From Clostridium_I sp963725425 (GTDB lineage Bacteria; Bacillota; Clostridia; Clostridiales; Clostridiaceae): a stretch of DNA of 64,000 bases. Made by a program: the position numbers and the translations under genes. Under the pieces are notes generated by a model. That model saw nothing but the letters and a program-made list of their open reading frames with translations, ran no database searches and was not told the origin of the DNA. The DNA is taken from NCBI GenBank assembly GCA_963725425.1, contig CAVRYJ010000006.1:620001-684000 (forward strand), read 5' to 3'. Position 1 is the stretch's first letter. Every line of letters starts with the position of its first letter. Below are positions 28,940-39,016 of the stretch, in pieces.

Positions 28940-30237
28940 CAAATAATTCCTTTGAAAAATTTACAGGTGAAGTATGTAATCAAATAAAATGTTCAGAAGT
29001 TCATGGAGAAATCAAAGAAGAACTAATTAGCCATCTAGAAGAACTACGTGAAGACTATATTTCTCAAGGATCATCCCCAGAGCAAGCAAATAGACTAGCA
29101 GTAACAAACATGGGTGATAGTGAAAAAATAGGCTATGATTTAAATAAAGTATATAAAAAGACTCCTGAATATAAGACAATAATAATAACAGCAGTTATAG
29201 TAATTCTGGGTTTATTTGTTCAGTTTGTAATAGCCAATACCACTCCTTCCCATGAATCATACATTAATCCAAATAAGTCTATATTGTTTACAATAGCTGG
29301 CATTGTTATAGGAATATTAGCATATTTATTTGATTATAGAAAGCTTGAAAAATATTCTGTTCATATATTTATTGTTGCAAATTTACTTATTATAATTGCT
29401 TTGTTACATAATGAACCTATTAACGGGAATCTTAGTCTCGTAATCCTTGAAAATCGCTTAGATGTTTCATTTTTTGCTACTATTATGTTTATAATTTCAT
29501 TAAATGGTATTTTGCCAAAGTTATACCCCTCATCTTTTGCCATTGCTAAAATAATTGCTGTGTATACCTTATGCTTTTTCATGCTTTATCAAACTAGACA
29601 ATACACCTATATATTTGTATTTGCCCTTGCATCCCTACTTTTATTACTTTACATAGGTATACCTAAAAAATACTTTGCCTTTCTCAGTTTGTTTTTTATA
29701 ACTGTTTTCTCTTATAATTTTATATTTAAAGAGCCTTACAGGTTTCAGAGAATCATTGGTTTCTTGAATTTTTATAATTATAAAAATAGTTATGGATATA
29801 CAAATTATAGAATTCATGAATTGTTATGGAGTTCTAGTTTTTTTGGGAACGGAGCATCAAAAGAAGTATTTAAAAATCTGCCAAACCTAAATCAAGATTT
29901 AGTCTTTTGTTATATAATATATACCTTTGGCTGGTTATTTGGTATTGTTATTTTAGTGCTAATAATTAGTTTTCTAGTTAATTTATTTAAAACATCAAAA
30001 ACAATAAAAAATAATTATGGTAAAACTTCTATTTTATCAATTTCAACTATCTTTGCTTCACAATTTTTAATTTCAATCTTAATGAATTTGAATTTATTAC
30101 CAATTTCAGCAGTGTCTATGCCATTTATTAGCTCTGGTGGAACTAATACGATGATTAATATGGCGTTAATTGGATTGATATGTAGTATTTATGGAAGGAA
30201 AAACTTGAGTAAAAGTTTGATGGCAAACAAATTATAG
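28930..30237 (+). CDS. SEDS-like membrane protein with permease-prefix domain
   Basis: Residues 1-75 form a soluble helical prefix (EIKEELISHLEELREDYISQ and QANRLAVTNMGD), as found in proteins controlled by PadR partners. The rest has about nine membrane helices, ending with MPFISSGGTNTMINMALIGL, which resembles the SEDS signature (FtsW/RodA). The central loop is divergent and lacks the clear GSRSW and PSEFAK segments, so polymerase activity is doubtful. I place the start at the ATG at 28930, behind GTGGAGG inside the padR end. Co-expression with padR suggests a stress- or envelope-responsive role; this is inference. Confidence 0.75.
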   Translation: MGITNNSFEKFTGEVCNQIKCSEVHGEIKEELISHLEELREDYISQGSSPEQANRLAVTNMGDSEKIGYDLNKVYKKTPEYKTIIITAVIVILGLFVQFVIANTTPSHESYINPNKSILFTIAGIVIGILAYLFDYRKLEKYSVHIFIVANLLIIIALLHNEPINGNLSLVILENRLDVSFFATIMFIISLNGILPKLYPSSFAIAKIIAVYTLCFFMLYQTRQYTYIFVFALASLLLLLYIGIPKKYFAFLSLFFITVFSYNFIFKEPYRFQRIIGFLNFYNYKNSYGYTNYRIHELLWSSSFFGNGASKEVFKNLPNLNQDLVFCYIIYTFGWLFGIVILVLIISFLVNLFKTSKTIKNNYGKTSILSISTIFASQFLISILMNLNLLPISAVSMPFISSGGTNTMINMALIGLICSIYGRKNLSKSLMANKL

Positions 30238-30293
30238 TTACGTTTAAGAGATTTTGTTGAATTGTAAACCTATGAATTCATTTAGAAAATGTA

Positions 30294-30331
30294 TTAAATA
30301 GGAAAAAAGGAATTCCTATTTTCCTATTTAA
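30294..30331. terminator. Bidirectional hairpin between convergent genes
   Basis: Arms TTAAATAGGAAAA and TTTTCCTATTTAA form a 13-bp stem with a 12-base loop between the SEDS-like gene and the AAA-ATPase gene. Confidence 0.65.
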
Positions 30332-30332
30332 C

Positions 30333-31922
30333 TTAGCAATAAACCTCTATTAATTTCTTTTCCTTTTCGGCAATTTTCACTGTAACCTCTTCCACTTTTC
30401 CTGTAAGACCAGTCTTCTTTATAAAATCAAAGATTAATAGATAGCCTTCTTCCATTCCATACTGCTCTAAGTATTCACCTAGCTGAATCTGTCCTTTTTT
30501 ATGATATTCTTCTCCATACCATATCTTAAGCTCTAATATAAACATCTTCTTTTCATAGGTAATTACCACATCGAATCTTTTTTCTTCTCCACCTTGTACT
30601 TCCTTAAAGGCAAAACCTGTGCCGTTTATTATAGGACTTAAAAATGCAAGAAAAAGGATTCTACCATCATCTTCTAGAAATGCATCTCTTTTCTTTGAAT
30701 ATTCATGCTTCATAAATTCTTGAAATCTTATCATAACCTTTTTAATATCTAAACTGCCGTCTGTTTTTATAAAATTTGTTTTATCATTATAATTTTCAAA
30801 CCCTATAGAAGATTGCGTTTGGATTTTGGATATCATATAGTCATAAATAAGCAGTTCGTAAACTTTGTTATTTATTTTCACTTTATCCTTTTCATTTTTA
30901 AATATTCCATGCAACATACCTAAATTTATATCTGGATTATATAAATTATATTCTATGGGAATTCCTTTAACAAGTATATTATTTACTATATTATAAATAC
31001 TTTTATTATTCTCTAAATTCTTTATCAAACCATCAAAATTAGTATTGCTTTGTTTAAGTAGTTCTTTCACTGCCTTTTCAAGGTATTCTCTTTTCCACTG
31101 TTGCTTATCTTTATCCATTATTTTTTCGTCAATAATCTTGCATAACTTGCTTACTAGGAAAGGGTAGCCTGAAGTATAAAAATAAAGTCTATCAGAAAAG
31201 TATTTTTTATCTAAATCCACTCCCTTATTCGCCATATAATCATCTAGCATTGTTCCAATCTCAGCCTTTGAAAAGCTCATATCCACATCAAAATCTGTAG
31301 CTATATTCCAAGGGCTATTGTATTTTTGCTCATCCTCTGGTCTTATTTTTGCTTTAAGACTTTTTATGTCATGTACTCCTGCTAGTATTACACTATGGAA
31401 AGTTTTATCTTTTCCCTGCATCTTAAGTAAGTACTTGTTTCTTAGAAATCCTAAAAAACTTAAAAACAGTTGATTGTTACTACTTTTGTCTACTTCATCT
31501 ATCATCAATATTACTTTTTTATCGCATTTTATTATGAATTTTGTTAGGAATCTTGAGAGTTCATTAAAAGATTTGATTTTGTTCTTTTCATCCTCTAAAT
31601 ATTTTGCCAAACTTTCAGATTGAAAAATTACGCTGTCAGCTAATATTTCAATAAACGCCTTTATAAATCGTAGCTCGCTCTCAAAAACTAAATCCCCAAT
31701 CCCTTCAAAACTTATGGAAATCACTAAATAATCTTCTTTTTTAGCAAAAGTTCTTTCAATCATGTACAAGGTTGTTGTTTTTCCATACTGTCTTGGCCTA
31801 TTTATAACAAAATATTCTTCAGCCTCGATTAATTTAATTATTTTCTTTAATTTTACATTTATATCAACCATATAATGTTTTTCCGGTATACATGTGCCCG
31901 TAATATTGAATTTCTTTTCCAA
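30333..31922 (-). CDS. AAA-ATPase-like protein with C-terminal PD-(D/E)XK nuclease-fold domain
   Basis: The 529-residue protein starts with the AAA-ATPase-like form MEKKFNITGTCIPEKHYMVD. The Walker A is variant, NRPRQYGKTTTL at about 42-53, and the Walker B is KVILMIDEVDKSS. The C-terminal region has the nuclease-fold core RFDVVITYEKKMFILELKIW, with the D..ExK spacing. Such genes occur in many copies in clostridia and relatives; a mobile or toxin-like origin has been proposed, but the function is unknown. The start is a TTG at 31922 after AGGGGGG. A C-terminal relic of a close paralogue lies at 43570. Confidence 0.8.
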   Translation of the reverse strand: MEKKFNITGTCIPEKHYMVDINVKLKKIIKLIEAEEYFVINRPRQYGKTTTLYMIERTFAKKEDYLVISISFEGIGDLVFESELRFIKAFIEILADSVIFQSESLAKYLEDEKNKIKSFNELSRFLTKFIIKCDKKVILMIDEVDKSSNNQLFLSFLGFLRNKYLLKMQGKDKTFHSVILAGVHDIKSLKAKIRPEDEQKYNSPWNIATDFDVDMSFSKAEIGTMLDDYMANKGVDLDKKYFSDRLYFYTSGYPFLVSKLCKIIDEKIMDKDKQQWKREYLEKAVKELLKQSNTNFDGLIKNLENNKSIYNIVNNILVKGIPIEYNLYNPDINLGMLHGIFKNEKDKVKINNKVYELLIYDYMISKIQTQSSIGFENYNDKTNFIKTDGSLDIKKVMIRFQEFMKHEYSKKRDAFLEDDGRILFLAFLSPIINGTGFAFKEVQGGEEKRFDVVITYEKKMFILELKIWYGEEYHKKGQIQLGEYLEQYGMEEGYLLIFDFIKKTGLTGKVEEVTVKIAEKEKKLIEVYC

Positions 31923-32075
31923 AATTATCCCCCCTAAGCATTACTCATGAAACTAACTATTATTAGTTTAACACATTTTTGTATTATATATTACATGAAC
32001 ACAAGAACGCTGTTTTTATAATATTTATACATTTTTGTATATATTTTCTGTTGTCAAGTATAATATCACTAAAAA

Positions 32076-33182
32076 TCACAAAACTACAATCCATATAAAC
32101 ATTACCAATGTAAATAAAACCAAACTTGAAAAATTGTAAAGACTAAATTTCTTCAAATAGGCTTCACTCTTGTCTTCATTTTCTTTTACATATATTTTAT
32201 AAGAAATAAGGCTGGCTAAGGATGCTATAATTGTCCCCATCCCACCTACATTTGTCCCCAAAAGTACTTCTTTCCAGTTATCAGTAAAGCCTGCTAGTAA
32301 AATAGAACAAGGTACGTTACTAATTACTTGACTGAGTATTATAGAAGAAAAATAAGGCATATGTTGTAATTTTAAAATGTTTTTTAAATACATTTGTATT
32401 ATTGTTATATTTGAAATATTGCCTATGAAAATAAAAAAACATACGAATGTAGCTAACAAAAAATAATCTACTTCTTTAAAGAGATGTATATCCATAAATA
32501 GTATAAACAATACTACTATAATTAAAGTGTATATGTAATTAACCAATCCAAATACTGAAGTTATTACAAAAATGAATAGAATTAAATATACTATAGCACT
32601 TTTTTTATTTTTGAAATTCACAGACTTTAATTTAATCTTTATTGTCTTATTTCTTACTCTTCTATTGATAAATAGAAGCCACAAGAGGCCTAATGTTACA
32701 AAAGGTATTGTTACAATAAAAAATTTCATAACACTCAAATTGTAGTGGGTAAATAAAAAAAGATTTTGAGGATTTCCCATAGGTGTAAGGCTACTCCCAA
32801 TATTGGCTGCTAATGTTTGAATTATAACAGTTTTCATACAGTCAATCTTTGCTACCTTAAATGTAATAATTGCTAAAGGTACAAAGGTAATTAGTGCAAC
32901 ATCATTTGTTACAAGCATAGACGAAAAAAAGGTCAGGAATATAAATACAGTGGAAACCATTCTTGTATTATTTCATTTCCATAAAATCCTCATAGCAATT
33001 ATATCCAATATCCTTAATTTTTCAAATGCCGCCACTATAATCATTAAATTAAAAAGCAATACCAACACCTTAAAATCAATGTAGGATAATTTGGGCATCG
33101 TTATGAATGAAGAGCAAATTGCTAAAATCAATGCTATTATTAGGACTTTTTCCTTCCAAAGTTTTTGAAAAAATATAATCAT
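32076..33182 (-). pseudogene. ArsB/NhaD-type anion or ion transporter with internal stop
   Basis: About 368 residues with ten or so membrane helices. LTFFSSMLVTNDVALITFVP and the duplicated SSLTPMGNPQN and VISNVPCSILLAGF motifs identify the ion-transporter superfamily (ArsB, NhaD, SLC13-like). A TGA at 32973-32975 interrupts the reading in the same frame, in the loop before NNTRMVSTVF, where the family has a basic loop. It is a nonsense change or clustered error, not a simple indel. I start at the ATG at 33182, which has AGGAG five bases upstream; an earlier ATG lacks a site. The substrate is unknown. Confidence 0.75.
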
Positions 33183-33245
33183 GTAATCTCCTGCTGCTGT
33201 TACATTTTTCATTTCTTTATTTTCTCCCTAGTAACACATATTTAG

Positions 33246-33280
33246 TATACAGTTATTATACCCTGTAAAATAACTGTATA
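33246..33280 (-). promoter_or_regulatory. Palindromic operator around the transporter promoter
   Basis: Perfect 11-bp arms TATACAGTTAT and ATAACTGTATA are 13 bases apart, and the minus-strand TATAAT at 33255-33260 lies across the left arm and spacer. A dimeric repressor bound there would cover the promoter of the transporter gene. The regulator is not identified. Confidence 0.5.
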
Positions 33281-33358
33281 GTTGTGTTTTAGGACAATAT
33301 TAGTGTGTCTAAGTAAAAAATGTGTGTAATTGATTACTGTATATCTATTTCAAATGAC

Positions 33359-35467
33359 TTATATAATATGAAGAGCTAATGCCTTCATATTTTCACTAGT
33401 TTTATATCTTAATATTCCCTCATTAATACTAACTTCAACATCTGTATCCGAATAACAATTTACAATTGTGCTTGGACATCCTTCTGGCAAAGGAATTTCA
33501 ATGTATTCTGGCAATACTCCATTAAAAGTATGTAATACAACCATGCCCTCTTTATTTTTACCTATCCTAGCCATAACTTGATATCCCTCTGGATGACCAT
33601 AACTCTTAATACTAGGACCAAATCTGTAGGAAAATCCATTCTTTATTATTGGCATGATCTCTTTGTAAAATCCCATTCCTCTTTGAATTTGATTCCATTG
33701 TGCTACTGTAAGTTCTGTTACATCTCCAGAAAGACACATACGTCCTAGGAAAGTATTTACTAATGAATATGTTATTCGCTTTATACTATCTTCTTTACGT
33801 ATCACTGCCCATATTTGACTTTGTCTTGGCAATATTGCTCTATGAAGATTAGCTGCAATTATTGGTATATTCTCGCATTCATGAGCATCTGAAAAGGAAG
33901 CCATACTGGAAAGTCTCATCATACTAGGCTCTAATCTATGCCCACCTGAAGCACAATTTTCAATAATAATTTGAGGAACCTCATTCTTTACTTTCTGAAT
34001 AAATGCCTTGGCAGCCTCTATGTTTTGCCTTAACCCTTCACCAAGAGAATCGGATCCATCACATCCTAGGCCAATGGTGTCATTGTAATCAACCTTCATA
34101 TATTCAAAACCATAGTCCTTAATAAGTCTAATGATTTTTTCCTGAAGATATTCCTGTACCCATGGATCCTTCATATCCCAAAAACGTCTTCCTTCAGTTG
34201 AAAGAACATAACCGTCCCGTTTTAATAAATGTTCTGACATGTTATATGCCTTAGAAACGTTACCCACAGTTTCTATTTCAAACCATATTCCTGGTTTCAT
34301 CCTAGCAGAACAGATTTCATCTACAGTCTTTTGTAACCCATCAGGAAACAATTCTTTTGAAATATTATAATCCCCCATGCTAGAATCCCATCTTACACCT
34401 TCTGGCTTAAACCATCCAGCATCAATGCAAAAATAAGAAAATCCTTTTCCTTTAATATTTTTTAATATTTCTGTAATATTTTTCTGTGATGGCGAACCCC
34501 ATGTTGTACAATATTCATTAAACAATATAGGTAAATCCTGCTCTGACTCCGGCCCTTCATTTACAAATTTTTCTCCAGCATCAGTTAATCTTTGGCTTAC
34601 TCTATCAATTCCACCACCCTGACAAACTGTAACAATAGCTTTTGGAGTTGTAAAGCTTTTCTTTACCCCTATGTTTTTCATCCAATGTCCAAATTCCCTA
34701 TCCGCAATTCCCCCAGAGAGATTAATGCCATCATCCCTACGGTATACTTCCATTTGCCAAGAAGAGGCAATTGCCAGCTGTGCACCCCATAAAACATCAC
34801 TGCTAGTATCCTCAATGGCTGCAAATGGGAAAAATCCTTTTACAGGAAGAGAACCAACTTGTCCAAATCTTTCACTGTTTACAGGGAATTTCGCCCATGA
34901 AGGTTCCAACTGTAATTCTGCTAGTGGTATGGTTTCAAGTCTACCTTCATTACTCCATTTACTCCTCAATCTGTGTAACACTACCTGATTACAGGCGTCT
35001 TCATCTATAAAAGGTGTAATATTACCTATTGAGAAGCTGGATATCATTTCTAATGTAATAGGCCTAGTGGAATTATTGTTTATCCTAGTCATAATCTCAA
35101 CGGATTTTTCCCCATAATACCATACCAAAATATGTTCTAATTGGATACTACGATTATCTTCCAGTGTTGTAACAATCTCCTCATAAGTTTGACACTTTTT
35201 TAATTTTTGGCTCTTATATTTTAATCTCTGAACTGATTCTCCATTTCTCATAGTTGTTCCACCAGAATAAGCACCTGGGTATAAATCTCCAACTAATTTT
35301 AACTGAACTAGCGAATCGACCCCAAAATTATAGTCTTTATTTGTAGTGATTTTTCCCTCCATTCCAACTGGAATCATAGTCATTCCAACTCGCTTTGTGT
35401 CTTCTTCTATATAATAAATTACTGACATATCTCCTAGTTTAAATTTTGATAATTCTTTAATTAACAT
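33359..35467 (-). CDS. GH36-clan alpha-galactosidase-like enzyme (KVDYND type)
   Basis: The 702-residue protein has an N-terminal beta-sandwich and a central barrel. The presumed nucleophile is Asp460 in YMKVDYNDTIG and the acid/base Asp527 in SFSDAHE. The ENCASGGHRLEPSMM segment is typical of GH36. It differs from the classical alpha-galactosidase next door, which has KWDMNR, so it may prefer another alpha-galactoside or alpha-N-acetylgalactosaminide. No signal peptide is seen, so it should act on imported sugars. The ATG at 35467 follows AAAGGAG. It is 17 bp downstream of the second GH36 gene in one operon. Confidence 0.87.
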   Translation of the reverse strand: MLIKELSKFKLGDMSVIYYIEEDTKRVGMTMIPVGMEGKITTNKDYNFGVDSLVQLKLVGDLYPGAYSGGTTMRNGESVQRLKYKSQKLKKCQTYEEIVTTLEDNRSIQLEHILVWYYGEKSVEIMTRINNNSTRPITLEMISSFSIGNITPFIDEDACNQVVLHRLRSKWSNEGRLETIPLAELQLEPSWAKFPVNSERFGQVGSLPVKGFFPFAAIEDTSSDVLWGAQLAIASSWQMEVYRRDDGINLSGGIADREFGHWMKNIGVKKSFTTPKAIVTVCQGGGIDRVSQRLTDAGEKFVNEGPESEQDLPILFNEYCTTWGSPSQKNITEILKNIKGKGFSYFCIDAGWFKPEGVRWDSSMGDYNISKELFPDGLQKTVDEICSARMKPGIWFEIETVGNVSKAYNMSEHLLKRDGYVLSTEGRRFWDMKDPWVQEYLQEKIIRLIKDYGFEYMKVDYNDTIGLGCDGSDSLGEGLRQNIEAAKAFIQKVKNEVPQIIIENCASGGHRLEPSMMRLSSMASFSDAHECENIPIIAANLHRAILPRQSQIWAVIRKEDSIKRITYSLVNTFLGRMCLSGDVTELTVAQWNQIQRGMGFYKEIMPIIKNGFSYRFGPSIKSYGHPEGYQVMARIGKNKEGMVVLHTFNGVLPEYIEIPLPEGCPSTIVNCYSDTDVEVSINEGILRYKTSENMKALALHII

Positions 35468-35484
35468 TGTTTTCTCCTTTCATT

Positions 35485-37683
35485 TTAGCCATTTAAAAAT
35501 TTAACAGCCCTAAGTCTCCAAACAATACTTGAAAAATCTCCAACTAATCTTGTACTATCAAGCCCTATATACATAAGTTCATCTCCCCCTAAAAACATGT
35601 CATAACCAATCACTTCATATTTATATTCTGGATTAAGGCCCTGAAGTTTAATTCTCTTTGATGGTACATATGGTTCTACAAGTACTTTTACATATGTGGC
35701 TATTGCTTCTGTTTTGTCTTCTGTAACAAATATCCATCCGGCTTCATTGCCTTCAAAAGGACTTATTAATCTATAGAAATCTCCAAATTGAATTATATAC
35801 CTTATTTGTTTATAATTTCCCACTTGCTTTTTTACGATTTCTTTTTCCTCATCTGTAAGCTTTGTTAAATCAAGTTCATATCCGAAATTACCTGACATTG
35901 CTACATTACCACGAGTTTCTAAACTAGTCCTTCTTCCAACCTGATGATTGGGACAAGTTGAAACATGAGCACCCATAGTAATTGCTGGATAAACTATGCT
36001 AGTGCCATATTGTATTTTTAATCTCTCTATTGCATCAGTATCGTCACTTGTCCATGTTTGTGGCATATAATATAAAATTCCACCATCAAACCTGCCACCA
36101 CCTGAAGCGCAACTTTCAAATAGAACCGTAGGAAAGGCACTAGTAACTTCATCCATTACTCTATAAAGTCCCAGCATATATCTATGAGCAGTTTCTCTTT
36201 GACGCCCTGCTGGAAGACGAGCTGATCCCATCTCTGTAATACCCCTGTTCATATCCCATTTTACATAAGAAATTGGTGCACTTTTCAATATGTCAGAAAC
36301 AGCTTTTATTATATAATCACACACTTCTTTTCTTGTTAAATCAAGGACAAGCTGGTTTCTTTGATATTTGCCTTGAGATCTTGGTCTATCCTCTACATGA
36401 ATACACCAATCCGGATGTTTTTTATATAAATCACTATCTGGAGATACCATTTCTGGCTCAAACCAAAGCCCAAAATCTAATCCAGTATCATTTATTCGTT
36501 TAACTAGATCTTCAAGGCCATTAGGGAGTTTATTTTTATCTACTGTCCAGTCTCCTAAAGAGCTGTTATCTGAATCTCTTTTTCCAAACCAACCATCATC
36601 AAGTACAAAAAGCTCTATTCCTAGTTCCTTTCCTACCTTAGCTATGTGTTCAATTTTGTCCGTATTAAAATTAAAATATGTAGCTTCCCAGTTGTTAACC
36701 AATATTGGTCTTAATTTATCTCTAAAATTACCTCTACATAATCTTTTTCTATATAATTTATGATAAGTTCTAGACATTTCTCCAAGACCTTCTGAAGAGT
36801 AAACCATAACTACTTCCGGTGCTTGAAAAACTTCTCCAGGTTCTAAAAGCCATGTAAAATCAAAAGGATTTATTCCTAAGGTTACTCTAGTGTTGAAATT
36901 AGGGTCAACTTCTGCCTCAGCGATAAAATTACCGCTGTAGATTAAGTTAAAACCATAAACTTCTCCATGAGTTTCATCAGCTTGTTTACTTAACATTGCT
37001 ATAAAAGGATTTTGGCCATGGCTGCTCATCCCTCTTTTGCTTTCAATAGATTGAGATCCTGGAACTAATCTGCGTCTATATATATGTTTTTCCCTTCCCC
37101 ATGATCCTGACAATTGAAGCATATCATAATTATCATTATCAAAGTCAACACTCATACTTAATGCTCTTAATAGCTTTAGATTTTTTTTACCTTTATTAAT
37201 AAATTTCACTGATCTAGTAATGGCGTTTAATTGATTAAACGCAGTATATGAAAGCACAATATTTAACCCTGTAAGTTCATCTACCATATTTATTTCTAAA
37301 GTATCTGCTTCTTCTTCATTTTCCACATATGTAGATGGAAGGTTAATAAGTTCTGGCTTACCTTTGGATATTTTATGTGAAACATATTTTAAATCACATA
37401 TAGTTGAACCGTTTTCAAGTTGCACCTGGAATGCAGGATTCCTGAAATCACTATTACCATACGCAGGGTATTCTTGTGGAATCACATCATAATTTAATTC
37501 TTTATCTGAAAGATTATAGTTTGATGTATCTATTATAGATTTATTGTTAAAATTCAATGTTTTTATGTTTCTTCCCCAATAAATATGAGCCAAGTGTCCA
37601 GTTTCGGTTATTTGCAAAACATAACTTGTTTTATCCGTTTGCATATGAATTATTTTTTCTTTTTCATTATAAATAATTGGCAT
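35485..37683 (-). CDS. GH36 alpha-galactosidase
   Basis: The 732-residue enzyme is of classical bacterial alpha-galactosidase length and should release galactose from raffinose, stachyose or melibiose in the cytoplasm. The nucleophile is Asp477 in KWDMNR and the acid/base Asp547 in TWTSDDTDAIERL, with VLDDGWFGKR and WFEPEMVSPDSDLY around the pocket. No signal peptide is seen. The ATG at 37683 follows AGGGAG. It is the first gene of a two-gene operon and is divergent from an AraC-type regulator, the usual arrangement for sugar control. Confidence 0.93.
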   Translation of the reverse strand: MPIIYNEKEKIIHMQTDKTSYVLQITETGHLAHIYWGRNIKTLNFNNKSIIDTSNYNLSDKELNYDVIPQEYPAYGNSDFRNPAFQVQLENGSTICDLKYVSHKISKGKPELINLPSTYVENEEEADTLEINMVDELTGLNIVLSYTAFNQLNAITRSVKFINKGKKNLKLLRALSMSVDFDNDNYDMLQLSGSWGREKHIYRRRLVPGSQSIESKRGMSSHGQNPFIAMLSKQADETHGEVYGFNLIYSGNFIAEAEVDPNFNTRVTLGINPFDFTWLLEPGEVFQAPEVVMVYSSEGLGEMSRTYHKLYRKRLCRGNFRDKLRPILVNNWEATYFNFNTDKIEHIAKVGKELGIELFVLDDGWFGKRDSDNSSLGDWTVDKNKLPNGLEDLVKRINDTGLDFGLWFEPEMVSPDSDLYKKHPDWCIHVEDRPRSQGKYQRNQLVLDLTRKEVCDYIIKAVSDILKSAPISYVKWDMNRGITEMGSARLPAGRQRETAHRYMLGLYRVMDEVTSAFPTVLFESCASGGGRFDGGILYYMPQTWTSDDTDAIERLKIQYGTSIVYPAITMGAHVSTCPNHQVGRRTSLETRGNVAMSGNFGYELDLTKLTDEEKEIVKKQVGNYKQIRYIIQFGDFYRLISPFEGNEAGWIFVTEDKTEAIATYVKVLVEPYVPSKRIKLQGLNPEYKYEVIGYDMFLGGDELMYIGLDSTRLVGDFSSIVWRLRAVKFLNG

Positions 37684-37903
37684 TAAAAATCACTCCCTAT
37701 ATTAAATAACCTTATTTAGCATTAACATATATATGTATTTTTATTAATCCTATATTTATTTTACAATTTTTTTCACCTAATTAATATGGAATAATGTATA
37801 CTGTTAATATTATAATGTTGCTTTATAAAGTTCAACTAACTACTCTATATTGGGTTAATAAAAATTAGTAATTGAGATTTTGGAAAGAGAGTGAATAAAT
37901 TAT

Positions 37904-38737
37904 ATGATGTTTGAAGAGTACACTAGTTCTAAATATGTTAATACGGATTTAAATGTTACTTGTTATGGTCATCAAATATGTGACGATACCCACTACTGGG
38001 GACCTGGTATAAGGGATTATTATTTAATTCATTATGTAGTAAAAGGTTCTGGATTATTTAAAATTGGTGAGAATTCCTATAATTTAAAACAAGGAGATGT
38101 ATTTTTTATAGAACCTGGATTTCTTACCTATTATGAATCCGGCAAAGATGATCCATGGGAATATGTATGGATTGGATTTAATGGTACAAAAGCTGAACAC
38201 TACATATCTCAAATATACAACGAAAATATATCGCCTATTTTTACTTATAACGGTGAAAATGATTTAGAGAAGTGTATAAAAGAAATGTTATCTTATTCCT
38301 ATGAACAAAATGGACGTGACATAATACTTCAATCTTATCTATACAAATTTATATATCTTTTAATTAATAATATTAAAAATTCAAACAAGACTCCTAAGGA
38401 TGATATTTGCAGAGAATACGTTGAAGCTGCTACAGTTTATATAAGTAATAACTATAGTGATGAAATTACTATTAGTAATATTGCAAATTATGTAAATATT
38501 ACCCGTGGTTATCTCTATCGACTGTTTAAGAAATATTTAGACAGCTCTCCCCAAAAATTTTTAATAGATTTTAGGATGGAGAGAGCTTGCCAACTTCTTA
38601 GAAATACAAATTTTTTTATTGGTGATATTGCTCGTTCTGTTGGTTATAGGGACGTATTGCTATTTTCTAAAATATTTAAAAAAGTCAATGGAGTTACACC
38701 AACTGATTTTAGAGTTAAACACCAATCTAGTATTTAA
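37904..38737 (+). CDS. AraC family regulator of the alpha-galactosidase operon
   Basis: The 277-residue protein has an N-terminal cupin-type sugar-sensing domain (VVKGSGLFKIGENSYNLKQG and DVFFIEPGFLTYYE) and two C-terminal AraC helix-turn-helix motifs (ISNIANYVNITRGYLYRLFK and IGDIARSVGYRDVLLFSKIF). This is the MsmR/RafR architecture. Position and divergence suggest it activates the GH36 genes in response to galactosides. The ATG at 37904 follows AAAGAGAGTG. Its 3' end overlaps the convergent acylphosphatase gene by 11 bp. No operator could be assigned in the 220-bp divergent region. Confidence 0.9.
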   Translation: MMFEEYTSSKYVNTDLNVTCYGHQICDDTHYWGPGIRDYYLIHYVVKGSGLFKIGENSYNLKQGDVFFIEPGFLTYYESGKDDPWEYVWIGFNGTKAEHYISQIYNENISPIFTYNGENDLEKCIKEMLSYSYEQNGRDIILQSYLYKFIYLLINNIKNSNKTPKDDICREYVEAATVYISNNYSDEITISNIANYVNITRGYLYRLFKKYLDSSPQKFLIDFRMERACQLLRNTNFFIGDIARSVGYRDVLLFSKIFKKVNGVTPTDFRVKHQSSI

Positions 38738-38999
38738 CTCTAAATGATTTTTCCTTGTCAACTACTTGAATTTCTCTAAAGTTAATATCATCCACCCTAA
38801 CAAATTGATTTCCTTTTTTTATCTTTATCAAGAAGTTATCAGTATCTTCTTCGCTACCCTGTGCTTCTATTTGCACACTTCCATCATCACAATTTTTTAC
38901 CCAGCCAGTTATCCTGCAAAAAGTAGCAGTGTATTGTGCAAAATATCTAAAGCCAACACCTTGAACTCTTCCCCAAACTTGTATAAAATATCTATTCAT
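38727..38999 (-). CDS. acyP: Acylphosphatase
   Basis: This 90-residue protein hydrolyses carboxyl-phosphate bonds such as acetyl phosphate. It shows the signature VWGRVQGVGFRYFAQY with the phosphate-binding arginine, GWVKNCDDGSVQIEAQG with the catalytic asparagine, and a terminal FRVKY. The ATG at 38999 has AAGGTGATG at a slightly long distance. It overlaps the end of the AraC gene tail-to-tail and lies 17 bp downstream of a ketopantoate-reductase-like gene. Confidence 0.94.
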   Translation of the reverse strand: MNRYFIQVWGRVQGVGFRYFAQYTATFCRITGWVKNCDDGSVQIEAQGSEEDTDNFLIKIKKGNQFVRVDDINFREIQVVDKEKSFRVKY

Positions 39000-39016
39000 A
39001 AAATAGTCATCACCTT

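Noticed and set aside
36210..36240. SARLPAGRQ segment in the alpha-galactosidase that looks like a known repeat-encoded peptide
   Set aside because: It matches the normal GH36 motif before ETAHRYMLGLYR, so it is ordinary coding sequence.
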